From the NCBI GenBank assembly GCA_000697475.1, contig JNEU01001157.1, positions 124,001-188,000 of the forward strand: 64,000 bases of DNA, in the 5' to 3' direction. Position numbers and translations under genes: made by a program. This stretch comes from Lichtheimia corymbifera B2541. Taxonomy: Eukaryota; Mucoromycota; Mucoromycetes; Mucorales; Lichtheimiaceae. Below the pieces are notes generated by a model, which saw only the letters and a program-made list of their open reading frames with translations, had not been told where the DNA came from and ran no database searches. Positions 36,155 to 53,999 of this stretch are shown here, in pieces. How positions within the stretch are numbered: position 1 is the first letter of the stretch; each line of letters starts with the position of its first letter.

Positions 36155-37361
36155 TCACCCTTGCGTCTCAGTCTTATGATTCTGGTACAAGAAGAATTGG
36201 ATAAATATCTATAGGAGTCTCTTAGTATCAGAGTAATAATAGTCTTTTGTGATACAATGTATGGGAATGCGAGTGGGACTTACAATAAAATCAAACACGA
36301 GCGTACCAACACTACCAATGATCCACGAAGAATTGATCAAAAGATAGTATGGATCGACCGAGCGAAGGAAAATTGACTTTTGGGGACACAACAATGGATG
36401 AGTTTCATGCATAACATGTACATGTAGGATGTACTTACCGCTGTATAAAAGACATTACCGCACACAGCACAAATGAATAAAAGCTTGCTGAGTCCTTCAG
36501 TGCTTTGCTGTTTCCAGTTTTTGATAATCTGAGGCATGCGGCTGCTGATATACAATGAGGCACTGACCCAACCAAAGATCTGCGGCCATAATTGCAATTT
36601 TTGGCTTTGAGACTCATCATCCAATTCGCTATGTTGCTGAGTAGGAGATGATAAACCAAAATGGATATAGGCATAACAGGATATGAGTGTGAGCAAGGTG
36701 GTGGAAACGGCAAAAAGAACGTTCATGGACAAGGTACTCTGCGGATCTCGGTTCCCGCTGTATGCTGCTGTCACAGGCCGCCAACTCAAATGCTGTTGCT
36801 CTTCTTGAGTAGCACTTGTCCTTCTTAATAGCGGTTCGGTCTCATCAGCATTGTGTTGTGATGATCGTCTGTTGTTGCTTTCTGTATTAATCTCTTCTTC
36901 CACGACCAGGAACTTGGGTTGCCGTCGTCGATAGTATAGCACTTGCCAAATGAGTCCAATGTCGGCTACCGAGTACCACAACGCTAACACAAACTGGAAA
37001 CATATGCATTGTGGTGAGCATGGTGTAATGGTTCCCAGGCATCAAGTTGCGTTTCCTTTACCATGGTTGGTAGTAGACCTTGTAATACGACACCAACAAG
37101 ATTGAACAAATCACCAGCAAGCCATATGATTAGGAATGGCATGGATAATCCTTCTCCACTCTTTCGTGTATAGTTCTCCCATAGTTGTCTAATAAAGGGG
37201 CCACATCATACAATAAAAGGAATGGCGGTGATGCTGCATTAAGTATATGTATATATATTATATGTGTATAAAAACGAGTGGAAAATACAGTACGGTGTGA
37301 AGACAATGATCCAGCATAAGATGGATATATATCCGGTGATGGCTGACGCTGCATCTTGCAT
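36155..37361 (-). CDS. PQ-loop vacuolar amino-acid transporter (Ypq/PQLC2 family)
   Basis: Exons run from 37361-37294, 37188-37062 and 36993 through two short C-terminal exons to TGA at 36155-36157. Both PQ-loop motifs are present: FTPQLWENYTRKSGEGLS (the Pro-Gln codons bridge intron 1) and RMPQIIKNWKQQSTEGLS. Each is followed by a membrane helix, and the C-terminus has SWIIGSVGTLVFDFI then IFIQFFLYQNHK. The central loop is long and polar, with an EPLL acidic dileucine-like motif. Relatives (yeast Ypq1-3/Rtc2, human PQLC2) export cationic amino acids from the vacuole or lysosome. The first exon encodes only 22 residues and would be missed by ORF-based calling. Confidence 0.9.
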
Positions 37362-37514
37362 AGTGTGTTATAAAGGTTTGGGAGAGCGTAAGTAAGAAAA
37401 AAGAAAAAGAGAAACAAAGAAAGATGTCAAGTCTTGCTAAAAAAAGTAAACCCATGGTTTCAAAACGATTGAAGGTGTGGTGTGGTGGGGAACTAAAGCG
37501 GAGTATTTCCCTTG

Positions 37515-39456
37515 TCACAAGTTAAAAGAGCGTAATGTCGTTGATAATTTTGGTGAAAGAAAGCTGCCAATCGATGAGCCATCGCTGCTGCTATAGACGC
37601 TAATGCTTTCTACACTGCTGACAATACTTGGAGCACCAATGGTCGAGGATGTAGCAAATGTGCTAGCAGAGCTGCTGATCGAACTTGAATTATTGCTGCT
37701 TGTGGTAGTAGTGGTTACCGTGCTGGATGTGGTGGTGGTGTGATTACTGTTGTTTGCGGACGAGGAACGTTTGGCAGTCTTATCCATTTCCTTGCTAGTC
37801 TTTGCACCCATCTTCCTCAGATATTCAGAAATCGTTTTGAAACCGCCCGAACGAGCAAGGTCGAGAGGTGTGGGTGTTTGTTTGGGCACATAAGGGTTGG
37901 GATACACGCCAAGGTCTCCAACAAGCTTACACACCGTCTTGTACTGTCGTCGTCGTACCGCATAATGTAATGGTGTTTCACCTTTGTGATCTCGTGGATC
38001 CGGCTTAGCTTGACAGTCTCGCAAAAAGATCAGCATCATTCTTGTACGCCCTAACATGCACGCATAGTGTAAAGGTGTTGCACCTGATGGACAATAAATG
38101 TGAGTCAAACATCAAAAAGCATCCAAATATTACAACAAGCATACCATCAGCATCCACGCTATCCAGCAATGTTAGCCGAGAGGCACGTAATAGGTATACA
38201 ACGATATCCAAGGAATCATTTGAAACTGCTGCATGAAGTGCGGTCATTTGTCGTGGGCCACGTTGAAAAAGGTCCGCATTAGCACGTTCGTACAAGAGCC
38301 TTACACCACGCATGTAGCCTAGTTGAGCTGCAAGAACCAATGGTGTAATCTTATCCTCCTCATTGGGTCCAAGAGCAACAACGTTGGGATTAGCACCAGC
38401 CTCAATCACGCGACTCACAGCCTGGCTGTTTTTGACAGCAACAAGTGCATGTAATAATCCATATCCTTCCTTGACAGATTTGAGTGATGCTGAGTTCTTG
38501 GCCACATTGGGTTGTCCACCACGCCGTAGATAGTTGCTATGCCAACATGTTAATATAGGATAAGCCATACTTTGAATATGTACACACCTTATCAATGTAT
38601 CCACTTCATTCTTTTTGTTTTTGCCCCGTGCAATCGTATCCCAGAAACCATCACCACAAGCATAGGTAAGGTCCATGGTACGTGTTTTAATGGTCGCTGC
38701 AGCAGATTTAGTTGATGGCGTATCTTTTTGTTTCTTTGTGTCTTGTGGTTGATTATTCTCAGTGTGCGAGGAGGGGGAGACCGGTGATTCAGGAAGTGGC
38801 GGTGGCGGTGGTGGATGTTGGGGTGGTGGCATTGGCTCAGGTGTAGTGAGAGTAAGCATGTGTGCGTTTTCGGTGACAGCAGCCATAACATCCAAAATAT
38901 CAATGGGGTCGTCGCTCAAAGCCATTTGTGTCTCTGTATTGTTATAAGAAAGACCAGGTTTTGATGTCGTGCTGCTGCGCTTGGAGGAATAAGGTGATGT
39001 ATGTGAGCTGCTGGCTGTTGTGTATTCCCACGGCGATGGCTTGCAGCTAGGATGATCATCTCCTTCCGTCCTTTCATACATCCTGATACCATCACGAGAA
39101 CGTAATAAAGATGTGTCTTCAGCAGCAGGATAAAATGAATCCATTGGTGTTGAAGAATCCTCATTGTTGTATAACATCAAAAGCTCCCGTTCATGGTATC
39201 GAGCTGCCATACGCTGATATTTTTCACGAAAATAGCGCACTTCGCGTACAGCCTTGTTGTATTGAATCGTTCTAGCACTAAGACGATCTTCCAGTGTTGC
39301 TCTTATATGCTGTGCCGTGTCGAGTTGCTCAATCAATGCATCTGTGTGTGCTTTGAGCGCGCTCTTTAACCTTTCACGGAGGGACTCGTTGGTGATCTCA
39401 TTGAAAAGTGACTCAAGAGAGGCAGCAGTATTGGAATTATTGCATGACTTGCTCAT
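37515..39456 (-). CDS. Ankyrin-repeat protein with N-terminal coiled coil
   Basis: Exons 39456-38588, 38536-38145 and 38083-37515 (introns 51 and 61 bp) give 609 residues. The start MSKSCNNSNT at 39456 is preferred to the open frame upstream. The N-terminal ~110 residues are helical and charged, likely coiled coil. A Pro-rich linker follows (poly-Pro near 38790). The C-terminal half holds about five ankyrin repeats, with TALHAAVSNDSLDIVVYLL, ATPLHYACMLGRTRMM and ETPLHYAVRRRQYKTV. The tail is Ser/Thr-rich. No enzymatic domain is seen; a scaffold role is likely but the partner is unknown. Confidence 0.8.
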
Positions 39457-39848
39457 AATAGTGAGGGGAGAAGAGATTGAGATATTATTGAATGGGCGAA
39501 AGAGAACAAGTTTATGTAAAAGCCATTTATAAAGTGGAATAAAGATAGATAGTAATAGTGAATGGGGCGTGGGTGTATGGCGTGCCATGAATGCGTACTC
39601 CTTTGTTGTTGTTGAGCGAGAGTCAATCTTTCCCCTATTACCGACCACCAAATTGATCGCCTGGTCAATTGCAGGACTGACTTTGATTCAAGACAATGAA
39701 CTTTAAAATTGGTTGAAGGTGCATGAACCCGTTACCCCGAGTTCCACTGCAATCCATGCGTATGTGCGTATGTTGTTTATGTTGTTATATACAAGTATAA
39801 TAAAGAAAAACGTGTGTGCTGTGCGGGGGTCCTTTGGAACAATGAGTC
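39457..39848. other. Short intergenic region
   Basis: About 390 bp between the ankyrin gene start and the permease gene end, both on the minus strand. No gene seen. Confidence 0.55.
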
Positions 39849-41963
39849 CTAGAGGTCATCTGCTTCGGACAATTCCATCCCTTGATACCCTTGGGGTCGT
39901 CCTCGTATCCGATTTATCACACCTGCAAATACACAACGAATTAAAAAAGATGCGCTTGCCACATTTAGGGTTATACTGCTTCATTCTTACCAGTCCATAT
40001 CCTGCCGATAGCATCACGATACTTGACTTGAACGAGCCACACAGGAAATGCTGATAATATGGCTGCTGCTGAGATGGCACTTTCAACGGGAGCTTCAACG
40101 AATGGCATGGTGACCAAGAATAATGCCACAATACAGAAAAGAATGGGTGTTGTCAACCATACGCGATAAGGTCGTTTAAGGTCAGGTTCTGTATATCGGA
40201 AAATGATCAATGATAAGACGGCCAAAAAGTAAAATCTAAATTTGTATCGGTAAGTTCACCATGCATGTCATATAAGGTGCTCTTAACCCCTTCTCCCACA
40301 ATCTTACTTACATCCACGCACAAAGAGAATAAAAATTAACCAACCCACGGAAGGAACCCACAAGAATCATAATGGCTGTCAACACCGCTTGTAAAGCAAT
40401 TGCTGTCATTGGAGTCTGTCTTGAGGCGCTAAGTCGTCCAAAGAAGCTGGGAATATGTCCTTGTTTGGCTGATACGTAAATAATTCGAGAGCCTGTGAAC
40501 ACGGTTGCATTGGCTGTCTACAATGTATCCGGAATTAATCTCGTTGTTCTCTTAAAGTATCATCCTTTCACTTACCCCAAAGCAGCTTAATGCTACAAAC
40601 ACAGCAAGAAGAATTCCACCAGCAGCTCCAAAAAGCTTCTTTCCGAAATCCATGGCAACAGAATTGGTATGCATGACAACCTCAGGTCGTAAGACAGCAA
40701 GATAGGCAATGTTGGCGAGCAGGTAGCAAACAATGACCACCGGGATTCCGATAACAATGACACGAGGAAGGTCACGGTGCGGTTGCTTCATTTCACCGGA
40801 TATATAATTGAGATTGTTCCAACCATCATAAGCCCATAACCCTGGGATCCAGAGGTTAGCGTGTTTGATCCCTTCCTCCCTTCGTTTCCATTCACCCCTT
40901 AATACCTGAATAAAGTGCAAGGGCATATTGTCCAAAACTAAGTGAATCAAATCCTGCAAATGGGTCGCCTTGGAGACTGTTTCCAACCATAGTGCCTTTA
41001 ATAAGAATGACCATTCCTGCAACCGAAATGACAAGTGCTGTCAACACCTTGAGAACGGAAAGTCCATCTTGTACACGGATCCCGGCTCGTACTGAGAATG
41101 CATTGATGAGGCTGACAATAATGAGACTGATGATGGCTAATAGTTTGGGCAAGAAATCAGGAATGATGGCATCAGCTAGCTCAACGGCTTCGTCGGAATC
41201 GTGTGGCATGCGAAAAAAGTAAGTGTGATAGGCTATCCGAGAGACATATTCGCCGAATACTGTGCATACAATGGCCAATCCTCCTGGCTAAAACAGATAT
41301 ATCAGTAAAGCAACTATAACAACGACATGTAAGAACTTACCCTTTGTACGATGATGCATACAAATTCAAAAGTAAATGAGATAAGGCTGCCAAATGCTCG
41401 GCTGAGATAAACCGATTCGCCACCATTCATGGGAAGCATGGTACCCAATTCTGCATAACAGAGTGCACCACATAATGCTAGTAAACCCGATATGGCCCAA
41501 ATGACAAGTGCTGTCCCTGGTGCACCCATTGCTTCCAATACAGGACCTATTCTATGCAATTAGCTCCTGAAATAATGAAGAATATGTGTGCGTGTGCGTG
41601 TGTGTATGTTGTAGTCGAAAAGAGTATTACCCTTTTACCTGGAGAGCTGAAAAGACCACTTCCAATCATGGAGCCAATAACAAAACCAAGACCGTTCCAA
41701 AACGACACCTTTTTCTGCAGCTCTGGGCCTTGTACGTGGGATTGAGACAAGGGAATCATGGGGATCGATTCCAGAGAGAAGACGGATGACATTGAGTGGT
41801 TGCGATGATGGGCTGGCAAGAGCGTTTCGTTGTCATCGTGGTCGTTTGAATTGGAGGAGAGAAGAGAGAGGACTTCATCGTCGCTGTCGTTGGGGTGTTT
41901 TTGAAGAGCAAATGCAGCCTCAAGCTCGTTGGGATGATGAAGATCTTGACGGGCAGCAGGCAT
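39849..41963 (-). CDS. Amino acid permease, APC superfamily (LAT/methionine-permease-like)
   Basis: At least seven exons. The start at 41963 (MPAARQDLHHPNELEAAF) gives a hydrophilic N-tail with acidic and Ser-rich stretches. The first helix carries the substrate-binding signature IGSMIGSGLFSSPG, followed by helices including ALCYAELGTMLPMNGGE, LWAYDGWNNLNYISGE and SRIIYVSAKQGHIPSFFGRL. About twelve membrane helices are expected. The last exon begins after TATTTGCAG and ends MELSEADDL, stop 39851-39849. The layout matches SLC7/LAT-like transporters and yeast Mup1-type permeases, which import neutral amino acids at the plasma membrane. The exact substrate is not deducible. Confidence 0.88.
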
Positions 41964-42553
41964 AAAAAACAAAGAGTGGAAACAAGGAGGAAAAGGATGC
42001 AGGATCAAAGAGAGGGGAACAAATGATGTATGAAAAGGTCCCACCCACCCACCACTACTACCCGCGTAAAATATATCCAAAGAGAGGTCCCTGATTTGTG
42101 TGTCTCATGCCACGAATGGTTACACATTGGATAAAGAAGAAGAAGAAGATGATGATGATATCGATGATGACGGTATCGACAAATTGTAATCAATGCTTTC
42201 TCTTTACTCGGGTCAAAAAGGGGGATTTATGTTGGGGGAGCATTGAAATCTTGTTTCAGTATTGGATGTGTGTGCTGGGATGATCATTACACAAGTACCC
42301 AAGCATGTGTCCCACTGTCCACACACACACACACACACCCATACAGACTCTGCTGTTGCTGCTGCTGCTGCTGCTGCTGCAGCCTACGATCCTATTCCAC
42401 CCCCAACTCTACTTACGTTTATTTTTTTTTCTCTTTTTCCTTTTCTTATTCTCGTTCTCTCTCTCTTTTTCTCTCTCTTTTCTTGCGCGCTATTATTTGT
42501 ATGTGTACTTTTCTCTCCTTTTGCATTTATTCTTTTCCTTTTCTCTCTCCCCC
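41964..42553. promoter_or_regulatory. Divergent promoter region with simple repeats
   Basis: About 590 bp between the permease and the RAMA-like gene, which diverge. It contains a (CA)n run at about 42320-42338, a (GCT)n run at 42352-42380 and a long pyrimidine tract at 42415-42550 just before the + strand ATG. Confidence 0.5.
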
Positions 42554-43975
42554 ATGACGTTCTTTGACCGGCCTTCCACAGCCAGCGACGACACTGTTAC
42601 TACAACAATGCTTTCGCGTTCAAAGAATGATACTCCCGAACAACAACAACACTACCAACATGATTTAACACTTGAGACAAGTCAACTTATGATCCGTTCT
42701 CCCCCTGAAGACAGTCCTGAACACCAACAACCTTACAAAAAATTCAGACAAGATCCTTGGTCTTGGGATCGTCTTTGTTCTGATACCAATAGTCCTCTTG
42801 CCACACTACCATTGGATGTAGGTATTGGGTGATATGGGGTGTCTATATATATATGCATGATCGGGTGGGAAAGACTCATCCTTCCGGTGTTGCATGATGT
42901 GTGTGTGTGAAAGAACATATAAAAAAGTCATGCATGGAATAGCACATGTGGGATATACACACTCATTCAATCACTCACCAATGATAATTTCTGTTATGCA
43001 ACCGATAGTCTGTTTTCGATTATTCTACATTTCAATTGTTACCACCCAATGATCAAGCTGAACTAGCACGGATGTTACCTTCCGTCGACAATAACGCCAA
43101 CAACAACAACAACACCAACATCCCGCCCTCCTTCTTTTCTAGACAAGAAAATCCGATTTTCTGGAACGCGTTGGATGACTGGCAAACAATGCTCGGCAAC
43201 GGTGAACTCAGTGACAGCAGTAGCAGCAGCAATAGCAACAACACGATACCTACATCCATGCCTTCCACAGAAAGTGCTGATCCTGCAAACAATAGCTTCA
43301 AGGTATATTACACGCCAACATGCAAGATTTCAGTTATACTGATGGGGGTCGGTGTGTGCGCGTTGTGTTTGTGTTTAGGACGAGGCCTTTGAGGCATATT
43401 GGGGGGAACTCAATGACCGGGAAAAGCTGCATAACGTTGCAGGGTACGTTTACATGTACAACATGAAGCATCCATTGCTAACTTTTTTTCTTTATCCCAT
43501 CTATACATTTATAGGGATTCCAAGAATATAACACTCAAAGACATGTGCCGAAGAGGTTTAATCCGCGAGCAAGATGTGATTGTGTATAAGCGGAACTTCA
43601 GCGCATGTAAAGTGGTCGTTTCCAAATCAATGAGAGTAAGGAGCATGCAGGGGCAAAAAAGGGCAAATTGGGGGTTTTATCCTTCATGTATGATTGTAAC
43701 GTCATTTTTTCTTTTCTCTCTCTATTGCCGTCCTTACGCAGGTGGTCAAGGCTAATGGATCCACGGGCATATCCATTGAGTTGGACAATGAGATCTTTGA
43801 AGATTTTGAGACACCCACTGCATTGGAAACCAAGATACTGGATCGCCATGGCAAAATCACAAAGGACAAACGACCTAATGGTAATGCATTCAAGAGCATT
43901 CGGTTGATACGTGATGGCAAAGATCTAGGACGTTTATTTGACATTCGCAAAGATGGTTTTGGGGAGGCAAACTGA
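42554..43975 (+). CDS. RAMA-like domain protein, low-complexity N-terminus
   Basis: Exons 42554-42817, 43009-43302, 43379-43443, 43515-43635 and 43742-43975 (frame kept at every junction) give 325 residues. The first 190 residues are Gln/Asn/Ser-rich and disordered. The last ~110 fit, by pattern, the RAMA domain (restriction enzyme and adenine methyltransferase associated, also in eukaryotic MPND): ITLKDMCRRGLIREQD opens it, with VVVSKSMR/VVKANGSTG and DFETPTALE in the middle and SIRLIRDGKDLGRLFD at the end. RAMA domains are thought to read modified DNA. Mucoralean and other early-diverging fungi carry abundant N6-methyladenine, so a reader role is conceivable, but this is inference from weak similarity. 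Confidence 0.65.
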
Positions 43976-44129
43976 TATGCAGACTGTTTGTTGCATGCTA
44001 AACTTCCGAATGCATTGTATCAAAATATCCCAGGCACTCACACACACACACACAATCACCCACAAGCGCACACACACACACATATTATAGCGTATATCGT
44101 AATAAAAAAAAAGACTATTGCTATCGAAT

Positions 44130-48005
<3,876 letters not shown>

Positions 48006-48969
48006 GTGATTGAAAGAATAGGATAGAAAAACCGAAAGGGAGGAGGAGGAGAGAGACCACACTACGTTTGCTGGCGGGGAAAGTGCCCATTTCTATAATG
48101 CGGATGTGCAAATATACACAGAGTGAGTGAAACACACTGACACACGTACATACAATCACAGAAGGCCTGGATGGACTGTACCAATGGATAAGCTCTATTT
48201 TGATCCGGCCCTGATCTTCAAGCCAAGCTGTATGAGGAGAATGACAATGACCAGGCTATTGCGTGTTACCCATATTATGCATGTTGATGATTGTTTTTTC
48301 CCTTCCGAATGCATCTCGTCATCGTCGTCGAGTATTATTATATCATACATAATACAATAAACATCAAGGATTTATTCCCTTTGCTGCATCAACCAATGTT
48401 AACTATCTCAGACAATCATGTAATTACCATGGTAACACTAAATGCTCATTGAAAGTACCCGCCATTTTGATATCTGGAAAAACGTGAGATGATTTTATGT
48501 GTAGTAGTAAAAGTGCATTTGATCTCCTCATTTCCCTTACAATCTCACGAGGTCACATTTGTTGTGTACATTGAGATCAATAGCATTGTAAAGTTGCGCT
48601 GTAGAGTAGTAAAGAAGATCCCATTTTACCAACATTGTTCATCTGCATGCTAACGATAGAGAGGAGCTGTTGTTGAAATGTTTGAGGACACGCGATACAG
48701 GAAATGCATAATAACGCTGCTTAGTACTCTGTAGGTAAAAGAGGTTTCATTTGCTGTGGAGATCCTCAAACATAATGAAAAAAAGGGGTGATTACGGAAA
48801 GGGTACAAAAAGAGAGAGAGAGAGAGAAAGAATCGAAATCATATCAGGGGCAACACACACTACACACGAGGTTTTTGGCAAGGGAAAAAAAAAAAGTGGA
48901 CTACCCTTACTTCTTACATCTTTTGTTTTATCTTTTTCATGCGGCTCATCTCTATTGATACTTGTTACA
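48006..48969. other. Divergent intergenic region between PRP5 and RasGEF genes
   Basis: About 960 bp with a short (GA)n run near 48812-48826 and a pyrimidine-rich stretch before the RasGEF start. No gene seen. Confidence 0.55.
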
Positions 48970-51900
48970 ATGACCGATGTAAAACACCCTCTTACGACGA
49001 CAACTACTGCTACTGCTACTACTACAGCGTCCTCCTCAAAAAGAAAAGATATGCTGAAACAACCTTCATCATCTACGACACTCCTCCAATCCAAATTACA
49101 ACGTGGTCGACAGTTACTTGAACGCAATAGCATCACCAAGAATGGGGTGAGTATATATCATTGCAAGGATGTATGAAGACTCGCTAACATCATAGACGTA
49201 GATGATGGCACTATTCTGGGTGGAAATGGAAAATGTAATTATGCAGATTTTCGATATCACATCGGACATGCTCAATGCCGATAATACACCTCTTTCGCCT
49301 TTGGCTTCTTTGGACGTAATCGCCCTTCTCAGCATCTCGAACAAGTTCTCTCAATTGACACGCTCATTGGCACAACTCCTTTCAGGCAATGAACCGGTAC
49401 AATGGCGACAGCGTAATCCCCGTCGATGGGCTGGCAGCAAAAGGACACAGGAACAGGAACAACGACATATGACTCAAGGCATAGCCGACCTTGTTCGCAA
49501 AGAGTCCAACATTATGCTTGAGCAGTTACAGGCGTTAAGAGACTTTGTATCACAACATGGGCGTCGCATGGATACGCAACAACAAGGAAAGCACGGTGCG
49601 ACGGCAGAGGTATGGAGAGTGTACCGAATATGGCATGTGGATTCCGTCTGATATCGCCCCGTGCTCTGGGATTTCGTGTGATGATGTCTTTTAGTCAATT
49701 CAACATTTGCTCATATCTCATGCAAACAATCTGGTGGATACACTTGTCGCATTCTTCATTTCACCCGCTTTTATTGCTCTTGAGAACAAGCTTGAACTTG
49801 ATATTCATCATCACCAACAACACTTTTCTGATAACGGTATGTGTGTACTGGATGATCAACATGCCGTCTTGTATATGTGGTAACATGTGCAGGATGGTGT
49901 AACATCTGTATTACTCACCAATTGGCCCTTGCTCATCTATTCATTCATACAAAAGGTTCCACAATGCTTGTAATGGTTCAAGACGCCGTGGTTGGATACG
50001 ACATGACAAGAGACTCTGGAGCATACGACATACACAAAAAGTAGGTTGATGGGTAGCACGCAAGCATGACACCATATCACTCATCACTCATATCTGTTGT
50101 TTGAATAATAATTAGCCACGACCCACAAGAAGACACAGGCAAGTCATCACACAACAACGACAACCTGTCCCCTGAGCAATTATATGCTTTGCTCTCCGCA
50201 TGGGGGAGGGTCATACCATGCTCCTTTTACATCTCTTTGAAGGATCCCTTTTAGCTTACATTACTCTCTCTTTTCCTAGTTGGCAGGCGATTCTTTCGTA
50301 GCATATCATCATTCAAAAGTCAACCAACCTCGACAATGACAAGTGTAGCACCCAATTCAACTACGAACATAGCTGACACCTGCTTATTTGATCCTACCTC
50401 CACCAACAACAATCATCAACACTACCCACAATCATCACTACCACCTCATCAGCATACGTCCTTGTCACATACCACACAACAACATCGACCACCTACACCA
50501 AATGATGCTTCTCATGATTCTGCGTCATCATCAACTCCAAAGAACGGTGCAAATGCTCTTAGACTACTCTTCAGTAATCGATGGGGATCGCATACGCCAG
50601 CACCTAAGAAATCTCGCTCACTGAAGGACATGTTTTACACACAATTATCCAACGCATCCATGTCATCACATAAGCAACGGAAAGGGTCTCAAGATGCGAG
50701 TATCTATGACAACGAGGTAAAAATGGGTTGATGATGGTACGCCACAAAGAGCAACGAGCCCACTCATCATCTCTTTTCACCTCCTTTTTTTTGACACAGT
50801 CGGCTACGTTGGAAACGGTTTCTGGATATTACAGTTGCTCAGCCTCTATCAATGAAAACGACGACCCCCAAAACAGTCATGTGGATTCACTTTCAGGGGT
50901 AAGAGTTGGTGGGGTGACTTGCTCGCATTTACAACCGACATCTCATGAAACAACAATGTTCAAACAGCAGCCACTACCTTACCAGCCTAATAACAATGAT
51001 CCAACGTCATCATTACCATCACCTCCACCATCAGCAAAGAATGTTTCAAAGTTATATCATTATCATCATCATCATCATCCTCCACCACTTGCTCGTGTGC
51101 CGAGAATGTATCAGGATGCAATGCCCTCATCCTCATCTGAAGACACGCTAGTCGTATCCGCATCTGAATCGTCAATACGCACCGAGGTTGACATGGATTC
51201 ATCCAATCATAACCTTTCTATATCCACATCGCATCCCACTGGATTGACGATCGATCATCCTGAAACAAGTCGGCTACCACGTTCACCAAGTACTTTATCA
51301 GCCATTCACACGGAGCACGCGCAACCAACATTTGTATCATCACACGTTATCCCAGAAAATGTCACTCATCAGCAGCAGCAATCATCATCATCTCATTTGG
51401 CTCCACCTCCACCACCTCCTTCAACTATAGGAGGAAGAGGAGCGACTCGCTCGCTGAAGCATTTTCGATCCGAGAGTGATCTTGCACGACTCAAAAACAT
51501 GTTCACACCAACATCAAACAAGGGACGATCAGCACAGGATCGACATCCAAAATTCCATCCACAGCAACAATCAAACACCGGCTTGTCATCTGCTAGAATG
51601 TCTCCCACGGGTAGCAACAGCACATCATCATCCAATAGCACCAAAACTCTAGTACCACAAAGAACAAGTAGTTTACACAGCTCAGCATCAAGTAAGTCAT
51701 GGTTACAATGATATCATAGTATATCAAACTAACCAATATATCAATAATAGCTATAACGGTGAATAGTGCAATTGACAAGGATTCAAGTAATGGTGACAAC
51801 CATTCTTGGGGTCTACTACGAAGCCTACGTAAAAATTATTCCTCAGTCAATTTACGACAAGCTGCCAAGGACGAAGTTTTACGAGAGACATCATTGGACA

Positions 51901-53780
51901 CCACATCACTTTATGGTACTTATCGAGTTCGCACGACTGGTTTAACAATCATGCTAACATATGACTTCATTAGGTTATTCCTTGGGTAAAAGCACGCCAT
52001 CCAATCGCCATGATTCAACCATACACGTCTCAGAAAACGGCCATGACGTATTGATCATGGAGAGCGTATGTGGAAAAACCGAGGTTGTGGCTGGAACACA
52101 GGAAAGGCTTTTCGCTCGCTTGGCAGATGAAGGTGTGCAAGGTAGTATACAATTTCCAAGAATGAAACCATTTGAACGATTTAGGACTAACAATATCATC
52201 TTAGACCTCGATTACGTGGATACTTACATTTTGAATCATTCCAAATTTACATCATCGGCCGATTTACTTGAAAATCTCATGGCTCGTTTTCACATGGAAA
52301 CCCTTCCTGACAGCCAACATTACTCCAAGCGATGTATACAAGTCAAGTAAGCATTCCTAATGATTCCATGATGACGAAACGCTAACATTGCATTGCATTG
52401 ATAGAGTTCTCAATGTCATTTCAAGATGGGTCAAGCTACAATATTTCGACTTTAAGAAGAAAGGGATACTACAGACGCGACTGGAAGCCTTTTTGAATGG
52501 AGATGTTGAACGAGCTGGTTTCTCAACCGAGGCAAAAATGATCAAAGATGCATTGAATCTCCAGATATCAAAACATAGTCGTCGACGCCATTCATTGCTT
52601 GCTATGAGCTCACATTCCTTGACATCCGCCATGTCACGAGGGGCAACTGGCTCACCACCACCCCAACGTCGTACATCACCCACGACTAGCATTTTCTCAT
52701 TTTCTCAGCAGTCGTCTCATCATCATCAGCAGCAGCAACAACCCAGTAATATCACAACACCTCCCACCTCCCCCTTGTCGCCCATATACAAAATGTCTTC
52801 TCAGGATGATACCACCTCCATTCTTCTCTCTACCGATTCCAAATACATTGCACGGTATCTGACGCTGGCCGACTTTTACCTATTAAAGTGCATTACCGGA
52901 TACGATTACTTGAACGGACTCTGGAGAAGACAACAAAAGGACAACCAAGAAGCCCATGATGGATGTTGTTACATTGATCTGATGACCAAACGGGCGAATA
53001 TGGTAAGGTTGTGAGAGGATTGCATTATAGTTTAGGGAATTAATTGGGGGAATCTTTTACTTAGCTCACACATTGGATCATGCACGAGCTGTTGTCAATC
53101 AAGGGGAGCAAACAACGTCGTACAGGGTTACGTCGTGTCATTGACATTGCCAAGGTTTGTATATCGTGTCTCCTTGATGCTGTCATGGAAAAGGGAGCTC
53201 ATCCATTTTCTTTTAGCATTGTGTAGAGTGGAATAATTATCATACAGCCATGGTGATTACGATGGGGTTGGCTAGCACGCCTGTTCAAAGGATGCAAGAT
53301 ACATGGGAATCATTGTCAAGCCGAGACATGAACGCGTACATGTCCTTGCAACGGCTTTTGGATGTGAGCAATAATATGAGCCATTATCGTCAAGCGTTCT
53401 CCAAAAAGGTGGCCAAGAAAACAGCAGCACCTGCAGTGCCATTTTTCCCACTCGTACTCAAGGACTTGACGTTTTACATGGATGGCACACCCACTATGAA
53501 ACAACCCACCACCACCAACGTACCATTGATCAACTTTGTCAAGTTTCGTGCTGTTACCAAGTTTGTGCAAGGGATCCTTAGCCACACACATGAAAATTAC
53601 TGGTTCGCAGGCGAATTAGACCATTTGGCTTTCTTTCCAGGCATGCACCAAAACGAAGCAGCATTTTCATCAGCGGTCGGTCCGCTCGATCCTGTCGCAG
53701 AGGCTATTGAATATAGATTACGAGCAGTAGTCGATTGTTATAATGACACTGGATGTCATGTTTATTCATCTTGTACATAA
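48970..53780 (+). CDS. Ras guanine-nucleotide exchange factor (CDC25-type)
   Basis: A gene of about a dozen exons, starting MTDVKHPLTTTT at 48970 (exons 48970-49146, 49202-49609, then 49695 on). The middle is a long Ser/Pro/His-rich region (50336-51690). A RasGEF N-domain follows (VVAGTQERLFARLADEG, DLDYVDTYILNHSKF and DLLENLMARFHME). The catalytic CDC25 domain is split by introns: LTHWIMHELLSIKGS, CVEWNNYHTAMVITMGL, ASTPVQRMQDTWESL and PLVLKDLTFYMDGTP. It loads Ras with GTP at the membrane. The residues after MVITMGL fit family pattern. One intron near 50209-50253 is only about 45 bp if frame is to be kept, and 50900-50968 could be another in-frame intron. Confidence 0.88.
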
Positions 53781-53999
53781 TTATAATACAACCCATTGGA
53801 CTTGGATAGTTCACTTACATAGTATTGCATATTGTGATATTAATAATATGAGAAACAAGGAGGATCCAGTATGAGAACGGGTGGTCGATATAAAATGTAA
53901 TAGCAGAATGGTATTATTACGAACGTTTATTAAAGTATATAAAAGTATATATATGAGTTTCTTATATACACAACAGCACAAGGTAAAGAGGACCCTTGA

